Below, one piece after another: positions 8,077 through 16,588 of a DNA stretch of 64,000 nt (the first letter of the stretch is position 1; every line of letters begins with the position of its first letter). The notes under the pieces are model-generated. The model was not told the origin of the DNA. It was given only the letters and a program-made list of their open reading frames with translations, and did not search any database. A program made the translations under genes and the position numbers. Origin of the DNA: Planctomycetales bacterium ZRK34 (lineage in GTDB: Bacteria > Planctomycetota > Phycisphaerae > Phycisphaerales > Zrk34); assembly GCA_014873095.1 (NCBI GenBank), contig CP050848.1:496001-560000 (forward strand), given 5' to 3'.

Positions 8077-9198
8077 ATGCGCCGCATGATGCGATCGGCC
8101 ATCGTGCAGGCAGCCACTTGTTGGGCGCAGCACGCTCTCGTGGGCGTGGCCCTGATGGTTGTTATCGGCTGCGGGGCCGATTCCGCGCCAGTCTCACCCG
8201 CAAACAAACCCGCCGGCGAAAACTCGGCCGAACCCGCCAATGCCGCTTCCGGGACCAGAATCGCCTGTTTATCCCCGGCCGTGACGCAGATGCTCGCCGA
8301 TCTGGGGGCGGCCGACCGCGTGATCGCCGTGGGGGCCTACGACCCCGCCGCCCCGCCGGATGTCGCCATCGTCGGCGACCTGTACCGCATCGACTACGAA
8401 AAGCTGCTGTCGATCCGCCCCACCGACATCATCCTGCAAATCAACAATCCGACCGCCAGCCGCAGCGTACCCGCCCGGCTTGCCGAACTGGCCCGGCGAC
8501 ACCGCTGGACCATCCACACATTCAAAATCGAAACCGCCGCCGACAGCCTCGACGCGCTGTACTCACCCGACGCCCCGTGCGTCGGCTCGCTCATCGACCA
8601 GCCCGACAAGGCCCGCGCCCTGCGCGATCGCATCGAACATCAGCTCGATCAACTCACTGCCCTGACACACAGCGACGCGCCCCCGCGTGTGCTCATGGTC
8701 GTCGGGCTCAGTCCGCTGACCTGTGTCGGGCATGGCACCTTCCTCGATCGCCTGCTGACCAGCGCCGGCGGTGTCAACGCCTTGGATCAAACCGCCGGCG
8801 CGTGGCCTGCCGTTGATCGTGAGCGTCTGCTGAACCTCGCCCCCGACATCATCATCCGTTTCGATCCGTCGCGCGGCTCCGCCGCCGTGGCCACCCATGA
8901 GTCCGCCGCGCCCGAGCCGCTGAACCTGCCCGACGGACTCGATGCGCCCATCGTCGTGATCGACGATCCCCTGGCCCTGCTGCCCAGCACCACCATGATG
9001 CGCATCGCCCGCCAACTCGCCGCGGCGATCCATCCCGACCTCCCTCTCCCTGCGGGAGAGGGCTGGGGTGAGGGTGTGCCGCAGTCGACGACGGCCCCGC
9101 GTGCCGAGGGTATTGAGAATTCGAACACACCCTCACCCGGCCCCGAAGGGCCGACCTCTCCCGGGGGGAGAGGTGTTCCTGAAAGCGCCGCGCCATGA
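8077..9198 (+). CDS. ABC importer substrate-binding lipoprotein (BtuF/FecB type)
   Basis: 373 residues. A lipoprotein signal ends at Cys32 (VVIGC). The mature part opens 'RIACLSPAVTQMLADLGAAD', the class III binding-protein start shared by BtuF, FhuD and HemT. It should capture a cobalamin, siderophore or haem and pass it to the permease whose ATG overlaps this stop (ATGA). The last about 50 residues (LPLPAGEGWGEG and following) are translated from a REP-like DNA palindrome and are not part of the fold. Start 8077 is the first ATG before the signal; 8086 and 8089 are alternatives. No riboswitch was recognised upstream. Confidence 0.85.
   Translation: MRRMMRSAIVQAATCWAQHALVGVALMVVIGCGADSAPVSPANKPAGENSAEPANAASGTRIACLSPAVTQMLADLGAADRVIAVGAYDPAAPPDVAIVGDLYRIDYEKLLSIRPTDIILQINNPTASRSVPARLAELARRHRWTIHTFKIETAADSLDALYSPDAPCVGSLIDQPDKARALRDRIEHQLDQLTALTHSDAPPRVLMVVGLSPLTCVGHGTFLDRLLTSAGGVNALDQTAGAWPAVDRERLLNLAPDIIIRFDPSRGSAAVATHESAAPEPLNLPDGLDAPIVVIDDPLALLPSTTMMRIARQLAAAIHPDLPLPAGEGWGEGVPQSTTAPRAEGIENSNTPSPGPEGPTSPGGRGVPESAAP
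9037..9174. repeat. REP-like palindromic element inside a coding end
   Basis: Arms 9037-9078 and 9125-9174 are inverted copies of the widespread 'CCCTCTCCCTGCGGGAGAGG' + 'TGGGGTGAGGGTGTG' repeat, each with its own inner hairpin. The element lies in frame in the 3' end of the binding-protein gene and is translated as a Pro/Gly/Glu-rich tail. This DNA word is known from many bacterial genomes as an interspersed repeat. Confidence 0.8.
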
Positions 9199-10184
9199 CC
9201 GCAGCGCGATCACCACGTCGTGACTGGACCGTGATCGGTATCCTTGCGCTGATGCTGATCGCGGCATGCGCCGCGCGGCTCATGGTCGGCGATCATTACG
9301 GGTGGCCGGATTCGGCGGACATACTCGCGGTGCGGCGACACCGCATGCTGATTGCGATGATTGTCGGGGCGGCGTTGTCGACGGCGGGCGTGCTGCTGCA
9401 GGCCTTGCTGCGAAACCCGCTGGCATCACCATACGTGTTAGGCATCTCCAGCGGCGCGGCCGTCGGCGTGATGGTCACATGGGCGGGCTGGCTGCCGCTG
9501 CTGGCCGGGGCGTCAACGCACATCGCCGCCGCGGCCGGGGCGATGGCGACCATGGTCGTGGTGTACCTTTTCGCGCAGAAGCGCGGGCGGGTCGATCCCG
9601 TCGGGCTGCTGCTGGTCGGCGTCATCGCAAACGCCATCAACGGGGCCGCCATCATGTTCGTCAATTACGTGAACCCCATGGGCATGCGCGGCGACATGAT
9701 CCGCTGGATGATGGGCTACATCAACGACAACGTCGAGCTCGACATGGTGCTGCTCGTCGGCGGCGTGACACTCATCGGCGGCGGGATCGCCGTGGCGATG
9801 GGTCGCGCCATGGATGTAGCAACCTTCTCCGACGCGGAATCGCAGAGCCTCGGCGTTCACCTGGGGCGGCTTCGACTGACGCTGTTCACCATCGCCGGCC
9901 TGCTGACCGCCGGCAGCGTAATGCTCGCCGGACCCGTCGGGTTTGTCGGGCTGGTGTGTCCGCACATGGTGCGCGTGCTGGTGGGACCGTCGCACCGCGT
10001 GTTGCTGATCGGATCGGCACTTGCCGGGGCAATGGTCGTCGTGGCGGCGGACACGCTGATCAAGGTGCTGGCGGTGGGCGCGAACATCGGGCTCATGCCC
10101 GTGGGCGTGTTGATGGCGCTGATCGGCGGGCCGGTGTTTTTGTTCATGCTGCGCCCGCACCTGGGCCGGGGGTCTGACGCATGA
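9195..10184 (+). CDS. FecCD/BtuC-family ABC permease
   Basis: 329 residues with about nine or ten transmembrane helices. 'RNPLASPYVLGISSGA' is the hallmark of the FecCD/BtuC permease family, and 'GFVGLVCPHMVR' contains the cytoplasmic loop that contacts the ATPase. It forms the inner-membrane channel for the substrate captured by the upstream lipoprotein. It overlaps that gene by ATGA and the ATPase gene by 4 nt, so the three are one translationally coupled operon. Confidence 0.93.
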   Translation: MTAARSPRRDWTVIGILALMLIAACAARLMVGDHYGWPDSADILAVRRHRMLIAMIVGAALSTAGVLLQALLRNPLASPYVLGISSGAAVGVMVTWAGWLPLLAGASTHIAAAAGAMATMVVVYLFAQKRGRVDPVGLLLVGVIANAINGAAIMFVNYVNPMGMRGDMIRWMMGYINDNVELDMVLLVGGVTLIGGGIAVAMGRAMDVATFSDAESQSLGVHLGRLRLTLFTIAGLLTAGSVMLAGPVGFVGLVCPHMVRVLVGPSHRVLLIGSALAGAMVVVAADTLIKVLAVGANIGLMPVGVLMALIGGPVFLFMLRPHLGRGSDA

Positions 10185-10978
10185 GCGACTGCACCGTGAT
10201 GTCGATCCAGCAGGTCCGCTTCGGGTATCACCCGCAGCAGACGGTCGTCGACGCGCTGACCGCCTCTGTGCTGCCCGGCAAGGTTCACGCCATCATGGGC
10301 CCCAACGGCTCGGGTAAAACCACCCTGCTGAAACTCATGCTCGGTCAACTGGCGCCGCGCGAAGGGCGCATCACGCTGAACGATCAATCCGTACACAAGC
10401 TGGCAGCGCGAAAGCGTGCTGCCACGATCGCGTACGTGCCGCAGCGTAGCACGGTCGCATTCGCATTCACCGCCCGGGAGGTGATCGAACTCGGCCGCTT
10501 CGCGCTGCGCCGTGATGATGCGGCGGTCGAGCAGGCCATCGATGCATGCGGTCTGCACGACCTGGCGGAGATTCCGTTTGTCGAACTCAGCGTCGGACAA
10601 CAGCAGCGTGTGCTGCTGGCTCGATCTGTGGCGCAGTCGAGCGGACAAGGCCGCGTGTTGCTGCTGGATGAACCGACCAGCGCGATGGATCTGGCGCATG
10701 TGCATCGCACCATGACGCTGTTGCGCACGTTGGCGGCGAGCGGGCTCAGCGTCGTGGTCGTGCTGCAGGATGTAAATCTCGCAGCCCGATATGCCGACCG
10801 TGTATGGCTGATGCGGAGCGGGCGAATCGTCAGTGAAGGCGACTGGTCGCAGGTGCTCGACGCTAAGCGGCTCGGGGATGTATACGGCGTCAAAATGCGG
10901 CAAATCGCCGGTGAACTTGAAGCCGAGGCGCGTCCAATCTTTGAGGTGAGTTTGCCGGATGCGCCGCCCGGCGGTTAG
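10181..10978 (+). CDS. ABC transporter ATP-binding protein (BtuD/FecE type)
   Basis: 265 residues. Walker A GPNGSGKTT at 40-48, Q-loop near 88 (VPQRS), signature LSVGQQQR at 136-143 and Walker B VLLLDEP at 159-165 are all intact. It energises the FecCD permease encoded just upstream. Subfamily fits vitamin B12, iron-siderophore or haem import; no outer-membrane TonB receptor gene is in the window to settle the substrate. The signature lacks the usual second glycine after Q (LSxGQ is present). Confidence 0.93.
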   Translation: MSDCTVMSIQQVRFGYHPQQTVVDALTASVLPGKVHAIMGPNGSGKTTLLKLMLGQLAPREGRITLNDQSVHKLAARKRAATIAYVPQRSTVAFAFTAREVIELGRFALRRDDAAVEQAIDACGLHDLAEIPFVELSVGQQQRVLLARSVAQSSGQGRVLLLDEPTSAMDLAHVHRTMTLLRTLAASGLSVVVVLQDVNLAARYADRVWLMRSGRIVSEGDWSQVLDAKRLGDVYGVKMRQIAGELEAEARPIFEVSLPDAPPGG

Positions 10979-10989
10979 AATCAGGCATC

Positions 10990-11760
10990 ATGATTGATCA
11001 TGGACTGCACATGCCGTCGATGCTGGCCGAGGCCGATTGGGGTTCGGTCATCGGCATCATCGTCGTGGTCATCTTCTGGGTGATCGGTGCGATCGGCAAA
11101 GCGGCGCAGGACAAGAAGTCGCAGCAGACCCGTCGCCCCAGCACCTCCGACCGCAGCGACACGCACAACAGCGCCGGCGACCGCGCCAAGACTGTGCGCC
11201 AGCGATTGAATGAACTCGCCGAGCAACGCCGCCGCCAGTTGCAGGAAATCGCCCGCCAGAAGCAATCCGACCACGAGCGGAGCGAGCGCCCCCTGGCGCC
11301 CCCGCTGAACACGACCACCGCTCAACCGACCACATCCCGTGAACAGGTCACCGATGTAACACGTCGCCGGGAGGATGCTGAACGCCAGGCCGAGGCGCTG
11401 CGGAGACAACAGGCCCAACAGGCTGAACAGGCCCAGGCCGCTGAACGTCGCGCCGCCGAGCAAGCGCGTCGTCAGCAATTCGAAGCCCAGCGCGCCGCCG
11501 CCGAACGTCAGAGACGCCTTCAGCAGCAGGCCGCCCGGCTCGAGCGCCAGCGCATGGCGGTGGATTCATCGCAGCCGGGTCACATGGAAGGTGAAGTGCA
11601 CCGCCACGTGGCCGACGCCGAGATGCCGCTGGAAAACATCCCGGTTCATCCGAGTCTGATCACAACGCGCGAAGGTCTGCGGCAGGCGATCATCATGAAG
11701 GAAGTGCTCGACAAGCCGCTGGCTATGCGCGATCCGAGTGACCTGCCCGCCGCGTGGTGA
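10990..11760 (+). CDS. Membrane-anchored Gln/Arg-rich coiled-coil protein
   Basis: 256 residues. One transmembrane segment near the N-terminus (SVIGIIVVVIFWVIGAIG, about 19-36) is followed by a very Gln/Arg/Ala-rich helical region from about 70 to 190 (RRQQAQQAEQAQAAERRAAE) and a more ordered C-terminal 55 residues ending in a 'SLITTREGLRQAIIMKEVLD' helix. Such a tail resembles proteins found in several planctomycetes, but I do not recognise a named family. Starts 12 nt after the ABC ATPase stop and may be cotranscribed with it. Confidence 0.65.
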   Translation: MIDHGLHMPSMLAEADWGSVIGIIVVVIFWVIGAIGKAAQDKKSQQTRRPSTSDRSDTHNSAGDRAKTVRQRLNELAEQRRRQLQEIARQKQSDHERSERPLAPPLNTTTAQPTTSREQVTDVTRRREDAERQAEALRRQQAQQAEQAQAAERRAAEQARRQQFEAQRAAAERQRRLQQQAARLERQRMAVDSSQPGHMEGEVHRHVADAEMPLENIPVHPSLITTREGLRQAIIMKEVLDKPLAMRDPSDLPAAW

Positions 11761-11801
11761 TTCACGAGACATTCGTCATGGGGCCGGTATAATCACCGCT
11801 T

Positions 11802-12929
11802 ATGCCTACCAAACGTCGCAGTCGTAACACCTCGTCGCGCCAATGGCCGAAAAATCTGCTGGCCCGCCTGCGCGCCGTGCGTCAGAAGATTGCCGACAGC
11901 CGGGCCGACGCCCTGCTCGTGGTCAACCCCGTCGACATCCGCTACCTGACCGACTTCCCCGGGGAAGACGCCTGGATGGTGGTGACCAATCGCACCGTGG
12001 TGATCCTTTCGGACACGCGCTTCAAGGAAGAACTCGATCGCGACCATGCCTATGCGCGTTCGGTCATGCGCAAAGCCACGCTCAGCGAGGAAGTCGCCAA
12101 GGTCGTCAAAGGGCAGAAGATCAAGCGGCTGGCCTTCCAGGCGGACTACACCACCGTCACGCAACGCGACGCGCTGGCCAAACACGTCGGCGCCTCCAAG
12201 CTGCGTGCGATCAGCGGATGGCTGATCAAACAGCGCGCGATCAAAGATGACAACGAACTGAAACTGATCCGCAAGGCGATCGGCATTCAACAGAAAGCCT
12301 TTGAGCAGTTGCGCAGCCAGATCAAACCCGGCATGACCGAAAAGCAGGTCGCCGCACAACTCGAATACAACATGCGTTGCCTCGGCGCCGACGGGCCGTC
12401 GTTTCCGACGATCGTCGGGTTCGGCGCCAACAGCTCGATCAACCACTACCTGCCCGGCGATGTGAAGCTGAAAAAGAATCAGCCGATACTCATCGACTTC
12501 GGCGCACTGTACCGCGGCTACTGTTCGGACATGACGCGCGTGTTAGTGATCGGTAAGTTCCAGAAGAAGATCGCGGAGATCTACCGGATCGTGCGGGAGG
12601 CGATGGCGGCGGGGATCGACGCGATCAAACCGGGCGTCGAACTTGCCGAGATCGACTCGATCGCGCGAAACCTGATCAAACAGGCGGGCTTCGCCAAGCG
12701 GTTCGGACACGGTCTGGGCCACGGCATCGGGCTGGACATCCACGAAGAACCCCGCCTGGGCGCCAAGGCCAAGGGCGTGCTGGAGCCGGGACAGGTCGTG
12801 ACCGTCGAACCGGGCATATATTTGCCGGGTATCGGGGGGGTGAGACTGGAAAACGACGTTCTTGTGACCAAAAATGGGCATCGCGACTTGTGCGACTTGC
12901 CTACGGACCTTGAATCGGCGATGATTTAG
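11802..12929 (+). CDS. M24-family aminopeptidase (Xaa-Pro peptidase type)
   Basis: 375 residues: an N-terminal creatinase-like domain (about 20-145) and a pita-bread metallopeptidase domain. The five metal ligands are visible: D232, D243, H307 (HGLGHGIG), E336 (VEPG) and E350 (RLEND). It removes N-terminal residues ahead of proline or acts as a dipeptidase in the cytoplasm. The basic first 15 residues (MPTKRRSRNT) are an unusual addition. It is followed by a hairpin terminator and then accB, an arrangement often seen with efp in other bacteria; efp is absent here. Confidence 0.9.
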   Translation: MPTKRRSRNTSSRQWPKNLLARLRAVRQKIADSRADALLVVNPVDIRYLTDFPGEDAWMVVTNRTVVILSDTRFKEELDRDHAYARSVMRKATLSEEVAKVVKGQKIKRLAFQADYTTVTQRDALAKHVGASKLRAISGWLIKQRAIKDDNELKLIRKAIGIQQKAFEQLRSQIKPGMTEKQVAAQLEYNMRCLGADGPSFPTIVGFGANSSINHYLPGDVKLKKNQPILIDFGALYRGYCSDMTRVLVIGKFQKKIAEIYRIVREAMAAGIDAIKPGVELAEIDSIARNLIKQAGFAKRFGHGLGHGIGLDIHEEPRLGAKAKGVLEPGQVVTVEPGIYLPGIGGVRLENDVLVTKNGHRDLCDLPTDLESAMI

Positions 12930-12939
12930 GCTTCACGAG

Positions 12940-12965
12940 CCCAGGGTGCTCAGCCCCTGGGTTTT
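12940..12965 (+). terminator. Rho-independent terminator after M24 peptidase
   Basis: CCCAGGG at 12940-12946 pairs with CCCTGGG at 12955-12961 and is followed directly by TTTT. It lies 11 nt after the peptidase stop and about 40 nt before accB, so accBC probably has its own promoter or is reached by read-through. Confidence 0.7.
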
Positions 12966-13006
12966 ACTCCATAAAGACCCCGTGCACGGGTGAGGCCCTG
13001 CTGCTC

Positions 13007-13468
13007 ATGATGGATTTAAAGACACTCCGGCAACTGATCAAGCTGATGAAGGATAACGACCTCAGCGAGCTGGACCTGCGCGACAAGGAAGAACAGGTTT
13101 CGCTGAAGCGAGGCTCCAGCGGCGTGGTCCACCAGATCGCTCCGCAGGCGATGCCCGCTCCGGCCGCTGCCCCCGCGCAGCAGGCCGCACCCGCCGCTGA
13201 GGCGCCCAAGGCCGATGCCGACGATGGGCTGGCCAAGATCAACAGCCCGATGGTGGGCACGTTCTATGCGGCGCCCAGCCCGGATGCCGAGGCATTCGTG
13301 AAGGTCGGCACGCGCGTCGATGCCGATACCGTCGTCTGCATCGTCGAAGCGATGAAGGTCTTCAACGAGATCAAGGCCGAAACGACCGGCACCATCGAAA
13401 AGGTGCTCGTGTCCACAGGCCAGGCCGTCGAATACGGCCAGGCGCTGTTCCTGGTCAAACCGGACTAA
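13007..13468 (+). CDS. accB: Biotin carboxyl carrier protein of acetyl-CoA carboxylase
   Basis: 153 residues. The N-terminal helix region ([20 protein letters not shown]) is typical of AccB, followed by an Ala/Pro linker (about 45-70) and a biotinyl domain with EAMKV at 114-118; Lys117 carries the biotin. It shuttles carboxyl groups between AccC and the carboxyltransferase in fatty-acid synthesis. ATG 13007 and 13010 are both possible starts. It precedes accC on the same strand. Confidence 0.96.
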   Translation: MMDLKTLRQLIKLMKDNDLSELDLRDKEEQVSLKRGSSGVVHQIAPQAMPAPAAAPAQQAAPAAEAPKADADDGLAKINSPMVGTFYAAPSPDAEAFVKVGTRVDADTVVCIVEAMKVFNEIKAETTGTIEKVLVSTGQAVEYGQALFLVKPD

Positions 13469-13481
13469 GAAGAAAGGATTC

Positions 13482-13553
13482 AGGAGACAGGAAGCAGGAG
13501 ACAGCGGTCACAAATACACTGGCCCCTGTCTCCTGGCTCCTGTCCCCTCTGAC
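13482..13553. repeat. Imperfect hairpin of GGAGACAG words between accB and accC
   Basis: A left arm starting GGAGACAGGAAGCAGGAGAC near 13482 pairs with a right arm CTGTCTCCTGGCTCCTGTCC near 13527-13548, with about 20 nt of loop. It sits in the 88-nt accB-accC gap. It belongs to the same general type as other short-word inverted repeats in this window and could modulate the accB:accC ratio. Confidence 0.55.
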
Positions 13554-13556
13554 GAC

Positions 13557-14903
13557 ATGTTCACGCGCATTCTCATTGCAAATCGAGGCGAAATCGCGCT
13601 GCGGATCATCCGCGCGGCGCGCGAGCTGGGCATCGGCACGGTCGCGGTCTATTCCGAAGCCGACCGCGAATCGTCATATGTCAAACTCGCCGATGAGGCG
13701 GTGTGCATCGGCCCCCCGCCGCCGACCGCCAGCTATCTGAACATCGCTTCGATCATTGCCGCCGCGGAGATCGCCAACGTCGACGCGATTCACCCTGGTT
13801 ACGGTTTTCTCGCGGAAAACGCCCACTTCGCCGAGGTCTGCCGCTCGTGCAAGATCGAGTTCATCGGGCCGTCGGTCGAATCGATGACGCTGCTGGGCGA
13901 CAAGGTGCAGTGCAAGAAGCTCGCGATCAAGCACAAGGTGCCGACCTTCCCGGGTTCCAAGGACGGCGTCGACGACGAGGACGAGGCAGTCAAAATCGCC
14001 CGCGACATCGGCTACCCCGTCATCATCAAGGCGGCGGCGGGCGGCGGCGGACGCGGCATGCGCGTGGCGCATAACGACATCTCGCTGCGATCGGGCCTGC
14101 GCAGCGCCGCCAGCGAGGCGGAATCCGCCTTCGGCAACGGCACGGTCTACATCGAAAAATTCCTCGAACGCGCCCGCCACGTCGAGGTGCAGATCATCGG
14201 CGACACCCACGGCAACGTCGTGCACCTGTTCGAGCGTGATTGCTCGATGCAGCGTCGCCACCAGAAGCTGATCGAGGAAGCGCCCTGCCCGGTGTTGTCG
14301 AAGGAAACGCGTGAGGCCCTGTGCAAGTCGGCCGTTCGGCTCTGCAAAGCGGCGGGTTATTACTCGGCCGGCACCGTGGAGTTCCTGCTCGATGACGCCA
14401 CGCAGAAGTTCTACCTGCTGGAGGTCAACACCCGCGTGCAGGTCGAACACCCGGTGACCGAGGCGATCACCGGCGTCGACATCGTCAAGACGCAGCTCCA
14501 GGTCGCCGCCGGCGAGAAGCTGCCGTTCAAGCAATCGCAGATTGCCCTGAACGGTCACGCGATCGAATGCCGCATCAACGCCGAAGACACCGAGCGAAAC
14601 TTCGCCCCGCAGCCCGGCCTGCTGTCGCGGTTCACCCCGCCGGGCGGCCTGGGCGTGCGTGTCGACACCCACTGCCACGCCGGCTATCGCATCCCGCCGA
14701 ACTACGACTCGATGATCGGCAAGCTGATCGTCCACTCGCCGACGCGTGATGAAGCGATCGCCCGCATGCAGCGCGCGCTGCGCGAGTTCGATATCGCCCC
14801 GATCGCTACGACGATTCCGCTGCACCAGCGACTGCTGAACAACTCCAAGTTCGTCCGCGGCGACGTCGACATCGACTTCGTCGGCCGCCTGCTGGGCCGC
14901 TGA
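13557..14903 (+). CDS. accC: Acetyl-CoA carboxylase, biotin carboxylase subunit
   Basis: 448 residues, standard length. N-terminal '[16 protein letters not shown]' is the family start; the ATP-grasp region has K116 and K159 and the Gly-rich lid [10 protein letters not shown] at 161-170; '[14 protein letters not shown]' carries the Mg/ATP-binding acid and active-site arginine. It carboxylates biotin on AccB using ATP and bicarbonate. The carboxyltransferase genes accA and accD are not in the window. Confidence 0.97.
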   Translation: MFTRILIANRGEIALRIIRAARELGIGTVAVYSEADRESSYVKLADEAVCIGPPPPTASYLNIASIIAAAEIANVDAIHPGYGFLAENAHFAEVCRSCKIEFIGPSVESMTLLGDKVQCKKLAIKHKVPTFPGSKDGVDDEDEAVKIARDIGYPVIIKAAAGGGGRGMRVAHNDISLRSGLRSAASEAESAFGNGTVYIEKFLERARHVEVQIIGDTHGNVVHLFERDCSMQRRHQKLIEEAPCPVLSKETREALCKSAVRLCKAAGYYSAGTVEFLLDDATQKFYLLEVNTRVQVEHPVTEAITGVDIVKTQLQVAAGEKLPFKQSQIALNGHAIECRINAEDTERNFAPQPGLLSRFTPPGGLGVRVDTHCHAGYRIPPNYDSMIGKLIVHSPTRDEAIARMQRALREFDIAPIATTIPLHQRLLNNSKFVRGDVDIDFVGRLLGR

Positions 14904-15098
14904 AAACACCCCTCCATCGTTGCAACATGCGTCATCATCATCAGTATCATTGCAGCATGCCTTGACACGCAACGGGCATCACCCCGCACGACATTTCACA
15001 ACCAATCACCACTCCCAAACGACACAACGTCGCACTAGAGCCTCTTGCGCCATTTCATTAAATTTGCGATGATGTGCCCCGAACACGGAGGTTGCGTC

Positions 15099-15437
15099 AT
15101 GGCGATACCGCTTCAAACCCGTCGGAAAATGCTCGCGGCGATCGAACGCGGCGAGTCGATCGCTTCGGTGGCTCGACGCTTCGAGGTCACCCAGCAGGGT
15201 CTGCATCAAATTCGACGCAAGGCCCGTCAGCGCGGCACGCTTGAGCCGGCCAAGACCGGGCCCAAGGGTCACGTCAAACTCACCGACGCGGACGTGCAGT
15301 TGATGCGTCAGCAGATTCAGATCAATCCGGGCATCACATTGATCCAATTGCGTGACATGCTCAGCGTGCATGTGGCTGAGTCGACGGTGTGCCGGGCGCT
15401 GCAGAAGATGAACCTGTCGCTGAAAAAAAGTCGCTGA
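15099..15437 (+). CDS. IS630 transposase, N-terminal part (orfA)
   Basis: 112 residues. The first 50 form a helix-turn-helix that binds the terminal repeats ('SIASVARRFEVTQQGLHQIR'), followed by a second winged/HTH segment (about 65-105). The frame ends right after a run of seven A residues at 15423-15429. Start 15099 has CGGAGG just upstream. By itself it lacks the catalytic domain and might act as a repressor; the full enzyme needs a frame change into the next frame. Confidence 0.85.
   Translation: MAIPLQTRRKMLAAIERGESIASVARRFEVTQQGLHQIRRKARQRGTLEPAKTGPKGHVKLTDADVQLMRQQIQINPGITLIQLRDMLSVHVAESTVCRALQKMNLSLKKSR
15423..15429 (+). promoter_or_regulatory. A7 frameshift site in transposase
   Basis: Seven consecutive A residues, read AAA AAA A in frame 0, precede the orfA stop by 6 nt. 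Moving back one base joins orfA to orfB. Homopolymer runs of this kind support programmed -1 translational or transcriptional slippage in IS630 elements. A sequencing or mutational indel would look the same. Confidence 0.6.
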
Positions 15438-16051
15438 TCGCCGCCGAGCAACGTCGGCCCGACATCGTCGAACGTCGACGCAACTTCGCGATCGCCCGAC
15501 GCTTCGTCGACCCCGGATCGTTCGTGTTCCTCGACGAATCCGGCGTCACGAGCAACATGACACGCCTGTACGGACGGTCGCCCGTTGGCGAGCGTTGCGT
15601 GGACCACACGCCGCACGGCCACTGGAAAACGACAACACTGTTGAGCGCGATGCGGCTCGCCGGTGTGATCGAATCAGCCACGGTGATCTACGACGGCCCG
15701 ATCAACCGCGTCACGTTTGAAGGCTACGTCGAACAGTATCTGGCGCCGTCGCTGCGACCCGGTGACGTCGTGGTGATGGACAACCTGTCGGCGCACAAGT
15801 CGCCGGCGGTGATCCAGACGATCGAATCCGCCGGTGCAAGCGTGTGGTACCTGCCGGCGTACAGTCCGGACCTCAACCCGATCGAAAAGTTGTGGTCGAA
15901 GGTCAAATCGTGGCTGCGTCGCGTCGCCGCCCGCACATTCGACGCGATCGGCCAGGCACTGGTCGAAGCGCTGCGCCGGGTTGAATCAACCGAGTGCGCC
16001 AACTACATGCGGTCGTGTGGTTATGAAATTCAAATACGCAAGACGCTCTAA
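15431..16051 (+). CDS. IS630 transposase, catalytic part (orfB, -1 frame)
   Basis: The frame is open from before 15389; the useful part begins at the A7 slip site. The DDE catalytic triad is visible: FLDESGV (D at about residue 35 of this part), VVMDNLSAHK, and the glutamate in NPIEKLWSKVK. The fusion with orfA by a -1 shift would give about 316 residues, normal for IS630. It has no ribosome-binding site or ATG of its own at the right place. The TAA stop uses the duplicated TA plus the flanking host A (16049-16051). Confidence 0.85.
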   Translation, partial: SLIAAEQRRPDIVERRRNFAIARRFVDPGSFVFLDESGVTSNMTRLYGRSPVGERCVDHTPHGHWKTTTLLSAMRLAGVIESATVIYDGPINRVTFEGYVEQYLAPSLRPGDVVVMDNLSAHKSPAVIQTIESAGASVWYLPAYSPDLNPIEKLWSKVKSWLRRVAARTFDAIGQALVEALRRVESTECANYMRSCGYEIQIRKTL

Positions 16052-16588
16052 AGATCACATATATGTTATATAATATTTTTCATATATCATATATGTGATT
16101 TTATGTTGCTCTTCGACAACAAAACCTGTCCACTTTGAAATAAGAACATTCATCCCGCTGTTGTCCGCGATGCGGCCCGGGGAGGCATTACCGCCGGGCC
16201 GCCCGCCACCCTTGGGCCGCACGTCACCCCTTGCAACTGGTCGCAGTGCCGCACGGTGCTCCTGAGCCGCACGTCACGCCTGGGCCGCACGGCGACCGGT
16301 TATTTGCGGTTTCAAAATATGCGCACATCATCTTACTATATGACATATATCATATATTTGATCTTTTGACTTTCGCGGGAACCACCTTGGGTCGTTGCGG
16401 GCGGATGTCTCTATTCGGAGTATGGGGCAGGTGACGACGAGAGTGGCTTGGGAATGATCACGCGGGCGTCACGCGCCATGCGGCATCGCGCACGCTGTGT
16501 TATCCGGCTTAAGGTGTGTGCACCGTAAGACAGCCGGTGGGTGCGAGGTGCGACGCCTGGGTGTGAGATGAGTTTGACGATGAGGGGC
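16052..16588. other. Gene-free AT-rich island with inverted and direct repeats
   Basis: No convincing gene in 537 nt. ATCACATATATG at 16054-16065 and CATATATGTGAT at 16088-16099 form a perfect 12-bp inverted repeat around a 22-nt AT-rich loop. CATATATCATATAT at 16081-16094 recurs at 16344-16357. Between them GC-rich CCGCACGTCAC words repeat about three times (16215-16290). Base composition contrasts sharply with the GC-rich surroundings. It could be flanking remains of transfer, or a protein-binding or partition-like site; the function is unknown. Confidence 0.6.

Larger units (their letters stand above)
15036..16050 (+). mobile_element. IS630-family insertion sequence
   Basis: About 1.0 kb. 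Near-perfect terminal inverted repeats: left end TAGAGCCTCTTGCG at 15036-15049, right end (reverse complement) TAGAGCGTCTTGCG at 16037-16050, one mismatch. Both ends begin with TA, the target dinucleotide that IS630/Tc1-type elements duplicate. Inside are two overlapping frames encoding an IS630-type transposase. The element lies downstream of accC and borders an AT-rich region on its right. Confidence 0.85.

Noticed and set aside
13674..14972. Minus-strand open frame of 432 codons opposite accC
   Set aside because: accC is certain; the antisense product is low-complexity Asp/Val/Ala/Arg.
15420..15437. Treating the transposase as a broken pseudogene
   Set aside because: The only lesion is a -1 shift at an A7 run, a normal feature of IS630 elements; both halves keep all motifs and both terminal repeats are intact.
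16231..16434. 67-codon frame in the AT-rich island
   Set aside because: Product is made of translated repeats (PHG.PEPH), no plausible start signal.
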